DNA from: Sphingomonas kyeonggiensis
GTDB lineage: Bacteria; Pseudomonadota; Alphaproteobacteria; Sphingomonadales; Sphingomonadaceae
Assembly: GCF_014196745.1 (NCBI RefSeq)
Contig: NZ_JACIEH010000001.1
Span: 1,798,001-1,862,000 of the forward strand
Reading direction: 5' to 3'
DNA: 64,000 nt
Under the pieces are notes generated by a model. That model was not told the origin of the DNA and made no database searches. It worked only from the letters and a program-made list of their open reading frames with translations. Numbering within the stretch: the first letter of the stretch is position 1; each line of letters begins with the position of its first letter. Below are positions 1 to 7,625 of this stretch, in pieces. The position numbers and the translations under genes were made by a program.

Positions 1-278
1 AGAAGCGCCTCGACATCCTGGAAATAGGTGAGCGGCACATAGGACATCGAATCCTTCGCATACCCACTCTCCCCCCGCCCGCGGAACTCGACGCAGATAA
101 CGCGCCACTGCCCGGCCAGCCGCTCGGCCAGCGCCTCATAATCGCGCGCATTGCGCGTCAGCCCCGGGAAGCACAGCACCGGCGGCTTGTCCGCCGGGCC
201 TGCATATTCGCGATAGTGGAGACGAATCCCGTCCCGCGACCACCAGAAACCGTCGGAATAGTTGCGTCGCTCGGCCAT
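1..278 (-). CDS. alpha/beta hydrolase, N-terminal part (cut by window start)
   Basis: About 92 codons are visible, reading leftwards from an ATG at 278. The translation contains CFPGLTRNARDYEALAERL followed by VICVEFRGRGES, the pattern of the first strands of an alpha/beta-hydrolase fold: an oxyanion-hole HG/PG-type turn, then a D/EFRGRGxS turn. The catalytic Ser, Asp and His lie outside the window, so substrate cannot be judged. Its start is only 18 bp from the divergent SelO gene, so the two promoters must overlap or lie inside the genes. Confidence 0.8.
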   Translation of the reverse strand, partial: MAERRNYSDGFWWSRDGIRLHYREYAGPADKPPVLCFPGLTRNARDYEALAERLAGQWRVICVEFRGRGESGYAKDSMSYVPLTYFQDVEAL

Positions 279-296
279 TGTTCCCCATATCGCCGC

Positions 297-1646
297 ATGG
301 ACTTCACTCCGCAACAGGCGATCCTCGAACTCGGCGATGCATTCTACGATCGCGTCGCCGCCGCGCTCTTCCCGCAGACGAGCCTGCGATTCCGTAACGA
401 CCGTGCCGCGGCCGAGGTTGGGCTGGACGGTCTGTCGGACGAGGAGTGGGTCGCCCATTTCGGCCGATTCCAACCGCTCAGGGGCTCGCTCGAAGCCCCG
501 CTGGCGCTGCGCTATCACGGCCATCAGTTCCGCGTGTACAACCCCGAGATCGGCGATGGCCGCGGCTTCCTGTTCGCGCAGATGACCGACTCGCACGGCC
601 GGCTGATGGACCTGGGCACCAAGGGTTCGGGCCAGACCCCCTACAGCCGCTTCGGCGACGGCCGCCTCACGCTCAAAGGCGGCGTCCGCGAAATCCTCGC
701 CACCGAGATGCTCGAGGCACTGAACGTACCCACCAGCCGCACCTTCTCGCTGATCGAGACCCGCGAGGAGCTCCACCGCGGCGACGAGCCCTCGCCTACC
801 CGCTCCTCGGTGCTGGTCCGCCTCAACCACGGCCATATCCGCATCGGCACCTTCCAGCGCCTCGCCCATTTCCAGGAGGCCGAGGCGATGGAGCGCCTCG
901 TCGCCTATGTGCTGCGCCATTATTATGGCGAGGAGCCGGGCGCGGACGGCCCCGCCCGCCTGCTCGCCCATGTCTGCGAGCGCACCGGGACGATGGCCGC
1001 GCGCTTCATGGCCGCGGGCTTCGTCCACGGCGTGCTCAACAGCGACAACATCAACGTCACCGGCGAGAGCTTCGATTACGGCCCGTGGCGCTTCGCTCCC
1101 TTCTGGGAGCCGGGCTTCACCGCCGCCTATTTCGACCATGCCGGGCTCTACGCCTTCGGCCGCCAGCCCGAGGCGATCTACTGGGACGCGATGCAGCTCG
1201 CCATCTCGCTGCGCCTGATCGCCGACGAGGAACCGCTGATCGAGGCGATGGAAGCCTACCCCGAAACCTATCAGCGCGAAGTCACCAAAGCCCTGCTCTG
1301 GCGCCTCGGCGTCAATCCCCGCGGCACCGAGGCGGACGGCATCCTCACCCGCGTGCTGGAAAAGGCCCTGGCCGAGACGCTGACCCCGCTCGACGAGTTC
1401 TTCTTCGATGCGTTCGGCGGCGAGCTTCCTACCCATTATGGCGAAGCGTTCGACGATCTGCGTGGCCAGCTGGAGTTCTACCAGCCCCGCAAGGCACGCG
1501 ACCACGCCTATTGGTCCGGCACACCCTGCTCGATGCTGATCGACGAGGTGGAGACGCTCTGGGCATCGATCGCCGAATCGGATGACTGGGCGCCGCTCCA
1601 TGCCAAGGTCGCGGCGATCCGACATATGGCAGAGGCACTGGCCTAG
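297..1646 (+). CDS. selO: protein adenylyltransferase SelO (YdiU family)
   Basis: SelO is a pseudokinase-fold enzyme that transfers AMP from ATP to protein hydroxyl groups. The 449-residue product has the family core: YHGHQFRVYNPEIGDGR, then KGSGQTPYSRFGDGRLTLKG (nucleotide-binding Lys and Arg region), then VREILATEM, and later the catalytic-loop/metal segment HGVLNSDNINVTGESFDYGP with its Asn and Asp ligands. It is somewhat shorter than E. coli YdiU (about 480 residues). The reading frame is open upstream to 216, but homology begins at MDFTPQQ, so I chose the ATG at 297. The family is known to respond to oxidative stress; nothing here shows regulation. Confidence 0.88.
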   Translation: MDFTPQQAILELGDAFYDRVAAALFPQTSLRFRNDRAAAEVGLDGLSDEEWVAHFGRFQPLRGSLEAPLALRYHGHQFRVYNPEIGDGRGFLFAQMTDSHGRLMDLGTKGSGQTPYSRFGDGRLTLKGGVREILATEMLEALNVPTSRTFSLIETREELHRGDEPSPTRSSVLVRLNHGHIRIGTFQRLAHFQEAEAMERLVAYVLRHYYGEEPGADGPARLLAHVCERTGTMAARFMAAGFVHGVLNSDNINVTGESFDYGPWRFAPFWEPGFTAAYFDHAGLYAFGRQPEAIYWDAMQLAISLRLIADEEPLIEAMEAYPETYQREVTKALLWRLGVNPRGTEADGILTRVLEKALAETLTPLDEFFFDAFGGELPTHYGEAFDDLRGQLEFYQPRKARDHAYWSGTPCSMLIDEVETLWASIAESDDWAPLHAKVAAIRHMAEALA

Positions 1647-1706
1647 CCGCCCAAATTCGTGCAAAGCACGGCAACCTTCCCGAAAGACCAATTCTCCCCG
1701 AAATCG

Positions 1707-3122
1707 ATGCCCGGCACGGAAATCATCTCGACCGAACCCGCCACCGGTGCGGTTCTCTGGCGCCAGACTAGCGGAGACGCCGACAGGGAAGTCGCCCTCG
1801 CCCGCGCGAGCTGGGCCGCCTGGGCGGCCCACCCGCTCGCCTATCGGATCGAGGCGCTGCGCCGTTTCGCCAATGTCGTGCGGCAGAAAGCGGACGCCTT
1901 CACCGACCTCATCGCCCGCGAGACCGGCAAGCCGCTCTGGGAAGCGCGCACCGAGGTCGAGACGGTGATCGCCAAGGTCGATATCTCGATCACCGCCTAT
2001 TCGGAGCGGACCGGCCAGCGCCGGATCGATGCGCCGATGAACACTCGCCTGGCACTGCGCCACAAGCCGCACGGCGTGCTGGCGGTGCTCGGCCCCTATA
2101 ATTTCCCGGTCCACCTGCCCAACGGCCACATCGTCCCCGCGCTGCTCGCCGGCAATGCCGTGGTGTTCAAGCCGTCGGAGAAGACCCCGGCCTCGGGCGC
2201 CTTCCTGGTCGATTGCTTCCACGCCGCCGGAATTCCCGAGGGCTGTGTCCGCCTGCTCGTCGGCGGCCCGGACGAGGGCAAGGCGCTCGCCGGCCATCCG
2301 GACATCGACGGCCTGCTGTTCACCGGCTCGGCCAATACCGGCATCGCGCTCAACCGCCAGTTCGCCACCCGGCCCGAGAAGATCCTCGCGCTCGAAATGG
2401 GCGGCAACAACCCGATCGTGGTGTGGGACACGCCCGATCTCTATTCGGCCGCCGTGCTGGTGGTTCAGTCGGCCTTCACCAGCGCCGGCCAGCGCTGCAC
2501 CGCCGCCCGCCGCCTGATCGTCGACCAGAAGCTGTTCGATCCGCTGATGGGCGAGCTCAACAAGCTGATCGGCCGCCTGATCATCGGCGAGCCCCATGCC
2601 GATCCGGCGCCGTTCATGGGCCCGGTGATCGACAATGACGCGGCCGACATGCTCACCGAGAGCTTCCTGGCGCTGTCGACCATGGGCGGCCGTCCGCTCC
2701 GCCACATGGAGCGCCCGATCGAGGGCCGCCCCTTCCTCACCCCCGGCGTGATCGATATGACCGGCGCGCGCGAAAAGGTGGACGTCGAGCTGTTCGGCCC
2801 GATCCTCCAGGTCTTCCGGGCGGACAGCTTCGAGGACGCGATCATCGAGGCCAACGACACGCGCTACGGCCTGTCGGCCAGCCTCGTCTCGCAGGATCCC
2901 AAGCGCTACGACCAGTTCTGGGCGAACATCCGCGCCGGGATCGTCAACTGGAACCGGCCGACCAACGGCGCTTCGTCGGCGGCACCGTTCGGGGGCGTGG
3001 GCTGGTCGGGCAACCACCGCCCGAGCGCCTATTACGCCGCGGACTATTGCGCCTATCCGGTGGTCTCGTCGGAAAGCGAATCCTCCCGCGCCTCGATGGG
3101 GGTCGGTCTCAGGGACGCCTGA
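1707..3122 (+). CDS. astD: succinylglutamate-semialdehyde dehydrogenase
   Basis: NAD-dependent aldehyde dehydrogenase of the arginine succinyltransferase pathway, oxidising N-succinylglutamate semialdehyde to succinylglutamate. Hallmarks are GPYNFPVHLPNGH, the KPSEKTP cofactor segment, LEMGGNNP with the general-base Glu (about residue 230) and SAGQRCTAARR with the catalytic Cys (about 264). GPYNFPxHLPNGH and GGNNP are more AstD-like than generic ALDH. The frame is open from a GTG at 1659; I prefer the ATG at 1707 because the ALDH fold begins soon after it, but neither start has a strong ribosome site. No astA, astB or astE is next to it, so the pathway must be completed elsewhere or this enzyme may act on another semialdehyde. 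Confidence 0.85.
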   Translation: MPGTEIISTEPATGAVLWRQTSGDADREVALARASWAAWAAHPLAYRIEALRRFANVVRQKADAFTDLIARETGKPLWEARTEVETVIAKVDISITAYSERTGQRRIDAPMNTRLALRHKPHGVLAVLGPYNFPVHLPNGHIVPALLAGNAVVFKPSEKTPASGAFLVDCFHAAGIPEGCVRLLVGGPDEGKALAGHPDIDGLLFTGSANTGIALNRQFATRPEKILALEMGGNNPIVVWDTPDLYSAAVLVVQSAFTSAGQRCTAARRLIVDQKLFDPLMGELNKLIGRLIIGEPHADPAPFMGPVIDNDAADMLTESFLALSTMGGRPLRHMERPIEGRPFLTPGVIDMTGAREKVDVELFGPILQVFRADSFEDAIIEANDTRYGLSASLVSQDPKRYDQFWANIRAGIVNWNRPTNGASSAAPFGGVGWSGNHRPSAYYAADYCAYPVVSSESESSRASMGVGLRDA

Positions 3123-3343
3123 GCAACAATTCGTTACAATCGCGGCGTTGAAGCGCCACGACCCGCCGCCTACATTCCAGAAGCGGACCGGGCCCCTCTG
3201 GCGAGGGCTTTCCAAGCCCTCGTGATGTCGGACCGCATCGAGCGCGCTCGGTGCAGGTTCGGACGGCCAAGTCCCCCTTCCCCACCGAACCGGCCCCGGG
3301 CGTCGCTCGATCGAATGCTTTGCTTCGATTGGAGTTTTCGCAC

Positions 3344-4051
3344 GTGAACCCTCTCTACCAGACTCCCCGCACCGGCGCCGCAGCCGCGCGCTTTGACGAG
3401 GGACTGCGCCAGCACATGCTGGGCATCTATCGCAACATGGGGATCGGTCTGGCGATCACCGGCCTCGTCGCGCTTGCCGTGGCGAGCACGCCGGCACTGG
3501 TCGCGCTGATCTTCGGCACGCCGCTGAAATGGGTGGCGATGTTCGCGCCGCTCGCCTTCATCTTCTTCTTCCAGTTCCGCATCGACCGGATGAGCACGGC
3601 CGGCGCGCGCACCGCCTTCTTCGCCTTTGCCGGCGTGATGGGCGTGTCGATGGCCAGCATCTTCCTGGTCTTCACGGGCGAGAGCATCGCCACCGCCTTC
3701 TTCGCCGCGGCCGGCATGTTCCTGGCGCTGAGCCTGTTCGGCTACACCACCAAGCGTGACCTGACCGGCATGGGCACCTTCCTGATGGTCGGCCTGATCG
3801 CGGTGGTGCTGATGAGCATCGTCAACATCTTCCTCGGCTCGTCGCTGCTGCAGACGCTGTTCTCGGTCATCGGCATCGTGATCTTCGCCGGCCTCACCGC
3901 CTGGGACACGCAGCGCCTGAAGAGCGAGTACGCCCACTACGGTCGCAGCGAAGCTGCCGACAAGCTGGCGATCATGGGCGCGCTGTCGCTCTATCTGAAC
4001 CTGATCAACATGTTCCAGCTGCTGCTGAACCTGACGGGCGAGCGGGAGTAA
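3344..4051 (+). CDS. Bax inhibitor-1/YccA family membrane protein
   Basis: A 235-residue, very hydrophobic protein with about seven membrane spans and the BI-1 pattern: FDEGLRQHMLGIYRNMGIGLAITG at the N-terminus and, near the end, GLTAWDTQRLKSEY followed by GALSLYLNLINMFQ. The WDTQxLK plus ALxLYLDxINxF pair is the BI-1 signature. Family members are inner-membrane proteins linked to calcium leak and to FtsH control of membrane proteolysis in other bacteria; the role here is inferred. GTG at 3344 has GGAG about 9 nt upstream. The frame also runs open to 3251 without family-like sequence. Confidence 0.88.
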   Translation: MNPLYQTPRTGAAAARFDEGLRQHMLGIYRNMGIGLAITGLVALAVASTPALVALIFGTPLKWVAMFAPLAFIFFFQFRIDRMSTAGARTAFFAFAGVMGVSMASIFLVFTGESIATAFFAAAGMFLALSLFGYTTKRDLTGMGTFLMVGLIAVVLMSIVNIFLGSSLLQTLFSVIGIVIFAGLTAWDTQRLKSEYAHYGRSEAADKLAIMGALSLYLNLINMFQLLLNLTGERE

Positions 4052-4057
4052 CACGCG

Positions 4058-4348
4058 ATGGCCAGTTTCACCTGCCCCGTCGACGGCACCGTGCTGGTGC
4101 CCGTCGAGCGCTCCGGGATCGAGATCGATCATTGCCCCAGCTGCCGGGGCGTGTGGCTCGATCGCGGCGAACTCGACAAGATCATCGAGCGCAGCGCTAC
4201 CCCGGCGCCCGCACCGGCGGCTCCCCAGCCGCAATATCGCGGCGAGTATCGCGACGAGCGCCCGCGCTATGATGATCGCGGCCACGGCCTTGGCGGGCAC
4301 TATCCGCAGAAGCGCCGCAAGTCGTTCCTCGAGGAACTGTTCGACTGA
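4058..4348 (+). CDS. zf-TFIIB domain protein
   Basis: A 96-residue protein of the zf-TFIIB (zinc ribbon) family. The N-terminal half has CPVDGT (Cys6) and CPSCRGVWLDRGELDK (Cys26, Cys29), with the diagnostic GVWLDRGEL tail. The first knuckle has Asp where a second Cys would sit, a common variant of the family. A Pro/Ala linker and a basic, Tyr/Arg-rich tail ending KRRKSFLEELFD follow. It starts 6 bp after the BI-1 gene on the same strand, so the two are probably co-transcribed. Function unknown. Confidence 0.85.
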   Translation: MASFTCPVDGTVLVPVERSGIEIDHCPSCRGVWLDRGELDKIIERSATPAPAPAAPQPQYRGEYRDERPRYDDRGHGLGGHYPQKRRKSFLEELFD

Positions 4349-4388
4349 CCCTGATCCCAGCCCGCGTGCAGGCGCAATACGCGCGGGC

Positions 4389-4439
4389 GGACGGGCGCGG
4401 CCTTTTACCCTCCTCACCTGCGAAGGCCGCGCCCCGTCC
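4389..4439. repeat. long imperfect hairpin between zf-TFIIB and GH5 genes
   Basis: The left arm at 4389-4404 and the right arm at 4423-4439 are complementary over 16 bp with one bulged C, around an 18-nt loop. There is no U-run on either side. It may stop transcription from the BI-1/zf-TFIIB pair or protect an mRNA end. It does not match the GTCATCCCGG repeat family seen elsewhere. Confidence 0.6.
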
Positions 4440-4501
4440 AACCCCACTTCCTCCCCGCGCCGTGGCGGTTATGCTGTGACCGCTAACAGGGGAGGAAGAC
4501 C

Positions 4502-5800
4502 ATGATCACCCGCAGGTCCGTGCTCGGATCGACCGCTGCCGCGCTCGCCGGCGCCGCGCTTCCCCTTCCCGCAATCGCCGCTCCCGACGATTTCGTCACC
4601 CGCAAGGGCACTGGCCTGCTGCTCGGCGGCAAGCCCTATCGCTTCGCTGGCACGAACATGTGGTACGCCGCCTGGCTCGGGGCCGATGCGCCCTGGGGCA
4701 ATCGGGACCGCCTGCGCCGCGAGCTCGACACGCTGGCCTCGATCGGTATCCGCAACCTGCGCATCGCCGCCTCGGCCGAGGATTCCCCGCTCAAGAACTC
4801 GGTGAAGCCGGCCTTCCGCACCAGGGGAAGCGCGTGGAACCCGGCCCTGGTCGACGGCCTGGCCTATGCGCTCTCCGAGCTCGCCAAGCGCGACATGAAG
4901 GCGGTGCTCTACCTCACCAATTTCTGGGAATGGTCGGGCGGGATGATGACCTATCTCAGCTGGGTGAATGGCGGGAAGTATCTCGACGCGAACGATCCGG
5001 CCCATCCCTGGCCCGAATTCCCGGACATGACCGCACAATTCTACGCGAACAGCGAGGCCGTCGCCCTGTTCCACGACTATGTCCGCGCCACCGTGAAGCG
5101 CCATGCCGGCGATTCCACGATCATGGCCTGGCAACTCGCCAACGAACCGCGTCCCGGCGGCAGCTCCAAATCCGCCGAGCCGAACCTCGCTGCGTACAAT
5201 GGCTGGATCCAGGGCACGGCGAAACTGATCAAGTCGCTTTCGCCCAGGCACCTCGTCTCCACCGGTAGCGAAGGGCTCAAGGGCTCGGTCGAGCGCGCCG
5301 ATGTCTACAAGGCCGCGCACACCTTCCCCGAGATCGACTATCTCACCGCCCATATCTGGCCGCTCAACTGGGGTTGGGTCGATGCGAAGGATATCGCCGG
5401 CACCAACGACGCGAGCTTCGCCAGGGTGCGCGAGTACATCGCCCAGCACCTCGCGCTGGCGACCGAGATCGGCAAGCCGCTGGCGATCGAGGAATTCGGT
5501 TATCCACGCGACGGCGGCGGCTATGATCCAGAGTCAGCAACTCGCTACAAGGACCTGTATTACAAGCTGATCTACGACGCAGTCGAAGCCAATCCAGCCA
5601 TCATCGCCGGCTCCAACTTCTGGGCCTGGAACGGCGAGGGCCGCCCGGTGCACGGCGACCACCGCTTCCGCCCCGGCGACACCGCCTGGCTAGGCGATCC
5701 GCCCCACGAGCCCCAGGGCTGGTACGGCGTGTTCGACAGCGACGTCTCTACCCGCGCGGTGATACAGGCGCATGCCCGGGCTCTCGCCATTGTGGACTAA
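4502..5800 (+). CDS. glycoside hydrolase family 5, probable beta-mannanase, Tat-exported
   Basis: The 432-residue product starts with a Tat-like signal (MITRRSVLGSTAAALAG, cleavage near AIAAPD). The mature part reads as a GH5 TIM barrel: FAGTNMWYAAWLG, IRNLRIAASAE, VLYLTNFWEWSGGMMTYLSW, QLANEPRP with the acid/base Glu (about 215) and IEEFGYPRDGG with the nucleophile Glu (about 331). The GTNxWY and NFWEWSGGM blocks resemble GH5 subfamily 7 endo-1,4-beta-mannanases. It would act in the periplasm or outside the cell on mannan or glucomannan. A purine-rich AGGGGAGGAAGACC stretch precedes the ATG. Specificity is inferred, not shown. Confidence 0.85.
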   Translation: MITRRSVLGSTAAALAGAALPLPAIAAPDDFVTRKGTGLLLGGKPYRFAGTNMWYAAWLGADAPWGNRDRLRRELDTLASIGIRNLRIAASAEDSPLKNSVKPAFRTRGSAWNPALVDGLAYALSELAKRDMKAVLYLTNFWEWSGGMMTYLSWVNGGKYLDANDPAHPWPEFPDMTAQFYANSEAVALFHDYVRATVKRHAGDSTIMAWQLANEPRPGGSSKSAEPNLAAYNGWIQGTAKLIKSLSPRHLVSTGSEGLKGSVERADVYKAAHTFPEIDYLTAHIWPLNWGWVDAKDIAGTNDASFARVREYIAQHLALATEIGKPLAIEEFGYPRDGGGYDPESATRYKDLYYKLIYDAVEANPAIIAGSNFWAWNGEGRPVHGDHRFRPGDTAWLGDPPHEPQGWYGVFDSDVSTRAVIQAHARALAIVD

Positions 5801-5859
5801 AACGATCTGCGGATCGCAGTAGCGCGTGATAGACTGGTGCTTCCTGAGGGGGAGGAAAC

Positions 5860-6453
5860 ATGTCTGGCGCTATGAGGGATCGCGTTCCGAAAGACCCGAC
5901 GTACGAACTCGAATATGCGGAGGCTCTGAACAAAATTCAGTTCGAGCACACACTCATCCATCACCGGATGTCGTGGCTGTTCACGTCTCAGGGATTTTTT
6001 ACCGCGGCCTATTTTGCGCTCAAGAGCCCGACCTTCGAGCACTTGGACAACCTCCACGACTATTGGCTCTTACTGTCCAGCTCCGCCGCGATCACCGCAC
6101 TGATGTTCTATTTCAGTATTCTGGCCGCGCATATCGCAATGCGCACCTGGCGCCTTCGTGCGGAGGAGAACAGGCGGGATGCGTTGATATCCAGAATCTA
6201 CATCCACTATTTCGGCGATGCCCCCGCATCCACCATCAGCCTGATGTTTCTGGCATTCTGGCTGAGCCTGATATGGCGGGATCGTGAGCTGTACACCTCG
6301 GACCGAATGAATGGTCTGTACCTGATGATCGGCACGGTGGTCTTTGCCGGCCTCGTCTGGTTTGCTGTGACGAAGTTCAAATTCTGGCCAAGCCCGAAAG
6401 GGCGCCTGAACATGCCACCAGAGCCGCCCATCGGGCTTCTCGATCGCCCCTAG
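5860..6453 (+). CDS. unrecognised multi-pass membrane protein
   Basis: A 197-residue product I do not recognise. It has a charged N-terminus and about four hydrophobic segments (near residues 40-58, 68-95, 125-140 and 152-172). Between the second and third lies a basic cytosolic-looking stretch (RTWRLRAEENRRD). GGGGGAGGAAAC provides a ribosome site before the ATG at 5860. Codon use is visibly less GC-biased than its neighbours (for example tat, ttt, aaa, ata codons), which suggests more recent arrival or relaxed selection. No operon partner. Confidence 0.7.
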   Translation: MSGAMRDRVPKDPTYELEYAEALNKIQFEHTLIHHRMSWLFTSQGFFTAAYFALKSPTFEHLDNLHDYWLLLSSSAAITALMFYFSILAAHIAMRTWRLRAEENRRDALISRIYIHYFGDAPASTISLMFLAFWLSLIWRDRELYTSDRMNGLYLMIGTVVFAGLVWFAVTKFKFWPSPKGRLNMPPEPPIGLLDRP

Positions 6454-6545
6454 CGGCTACACGCAGCCACTGGCGATAGTTTCCCTAGCCCCACCCCAAG
6501 CAACCGTCCGTTGCCCCCCGAGCCGTCGCGGCCCATCTGCCGTCC

Positions 6546-7331
6546 ATGGCGACCCTTCTCGATCCCACCGCGCGCGGGCGCGTGATTCTCGTTGGCGCGG
6601 GCCCCGGCGATCCGGGCCTGCTCACCGTGCGCGCCGTCGAGGCGCTCAAGCAGGCCGATGTGCTCGTCCATGACGGGCTGGTCGATCCGCGCGTTCTCGA
6701 TCTCGCCCCCCAGGCCCACCGCATCTCGGTCGCCAAGAGCCGCTCCAAGCACACCGTGCCGCAGGATGCGATCAACGCACTGATCGTCGCACATGTGAAG
6801 ACCGGCGCGATCGTCGTCCGTCTCAAGGGCGGCGACCCGTTCATCTTCGGTCGCGGTGGCGAGGAAGTCGAAGCCGTGCGCGCCGCCGGCCTGCCGGTGG
6901 AAGTCATCCCGGGCATCTCCGCCGCGCTGGGTGCGGCCGCCGAGGTCAACTTGCCGCTCACGCACCGCGACTGGTCGAGCGCGGTCAGCTTCGTCGCCGG
7001 CCAATGCAAGGGCCTCAGCGAGCAGAACTGGTCCGGCCTGGCCGGCAAGGGCCGCACGCTGGTGATCTATATGGGCGTCGCCACCTGCCCGGACATCTCC
7101 GAGAAGCTGATGAATGACGGCGTCTCGCCCGACATGCCCGTCGCGGTGCTCGAGCGCGGCACGCTGGAGGGCAGCCGCGCGCTGCGTACCCTGCTCGCCG
7201 ATCTCGGTCCGATGGTCGCGCGCGAGCAGGTGCAGAGCCCCGCGATCATCATCGTCGGCGAAGTCGTGATGCTAGCCGATGCCGAGGACAAGCTCGCCAA
7301 CTGGGCGAAGGCGGCGGAGGCGCTGGCATGA
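6546..7331 (+). CDS. cobA: uroporphyrinogen-III C-methyltransferase
   Basis: SAM-dependent enzyme making precorrin-2 from uroporphyrinogen III, the branch step to siroheme and cobalamin. The 261-residue product carries the SUMT signatures VGAGPGDPGLLTVRAVEAL near the N-terminus and VVRLKGGDPFIFGRGGEE in the middle, then the VIPGISAALG block. It lacks the dehydrogenase/ferrochelatase half found in CysG, so siroheme synthesis needs another enzyme outside this window. It is the first gene of a run ending with cysH, and its stop overlaps the next start (ATGA). That placement argues for siroheme supply to CysI rather than B12. Confidence 0.93.
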   Translation: MATLLDPTARGRVILVGAGPGDPGLLTVRAVEALKQADVLVHDGLVDPRVLDLAPQAHRISVAKSRSKHTVPQDAINALIVAHVKTGAIVVRLKGGDPFIFGRGGEEVEAVRAAGLPVEVIPGISAALGAAAEVNLPLTHRDWSSAVSFVAGQCKGLSEQNWSGLAGKGRTLVIYMGVATCPDISEKLMNDGVSPDMPVAVLERGTLEGSRALRTLLADLGPMVAREQVQSPAIIIVGEVVMLADAEDKLANWAKAAEALA

Positions 7332-7624
7332 AGCTGCTCACCGGAAACGATCTTCCCACCGGCGACGTCACCTGGTGGTCCGGCTCGGGCTGGTCGCGCC
7401 ATGTCGAGGATGCCGTCGATGTCGGCGACCAGGGCGAGGCGATCGCCCATGCCGAGGAAGGCGCGCGCCGGGTCAACGGTCCCTATGTGATCGACGCGAC
7501 TGCCACGCCCGAGGGGCCCCGCCCCGCGCACATCAAGGACCGCATCCGCGCGCTCGGCCCCACCGTCCGTCCGGACCTGACGTTGAAGCCCGCCGACCCC
7601 AATGCCGGCAGCTGGGTGATCTGA
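7328..7624 (+). CDS. DUF2849 domain protein of the sulfite-reductase operon
   Basis: A 98-residue protein overlapping cobA by 4 bp (ATGA) and ending 1 bp before cysI. It opens MKLLTGNDLPTGDVTWW and contains a GPYVIDA strand, typical of DUF2849 proteins that sit beside cysI in alphaproteobacteria. Molecular function is not known; the strict context suggests a part in sulfite reduction, perhaps in electron delivery or assembly, since no flavoprotein CysJ is present. Confidence 0.85.
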   Translation: MKLLTGNDLPTGDVTWWSGSGWSRHVEDAVDVGDQGEAIAHAEEGARRVNGPYVIDATATPEGPRPAHIKDRIRALGPTVRPDLTLKPADPNAGSWVI

Positions 7625-7625
7625 C

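Noticed and set aside
1659..1706. GTG start at 1659 for astD
   Set aside because: The added 16 residues do not resemble the family and have no ribosome site; the ATG at 1707 gives a standard length.
3170..4447. 425-codon minus-strand open frame opposite the BI-1 and zf-TFIIB genes
   Set aside because: Composition is typical of antisense frames in high-GC DNA (Arg/His/Ala/Glu-rich, no fold), and the plus strand has two clear family members.
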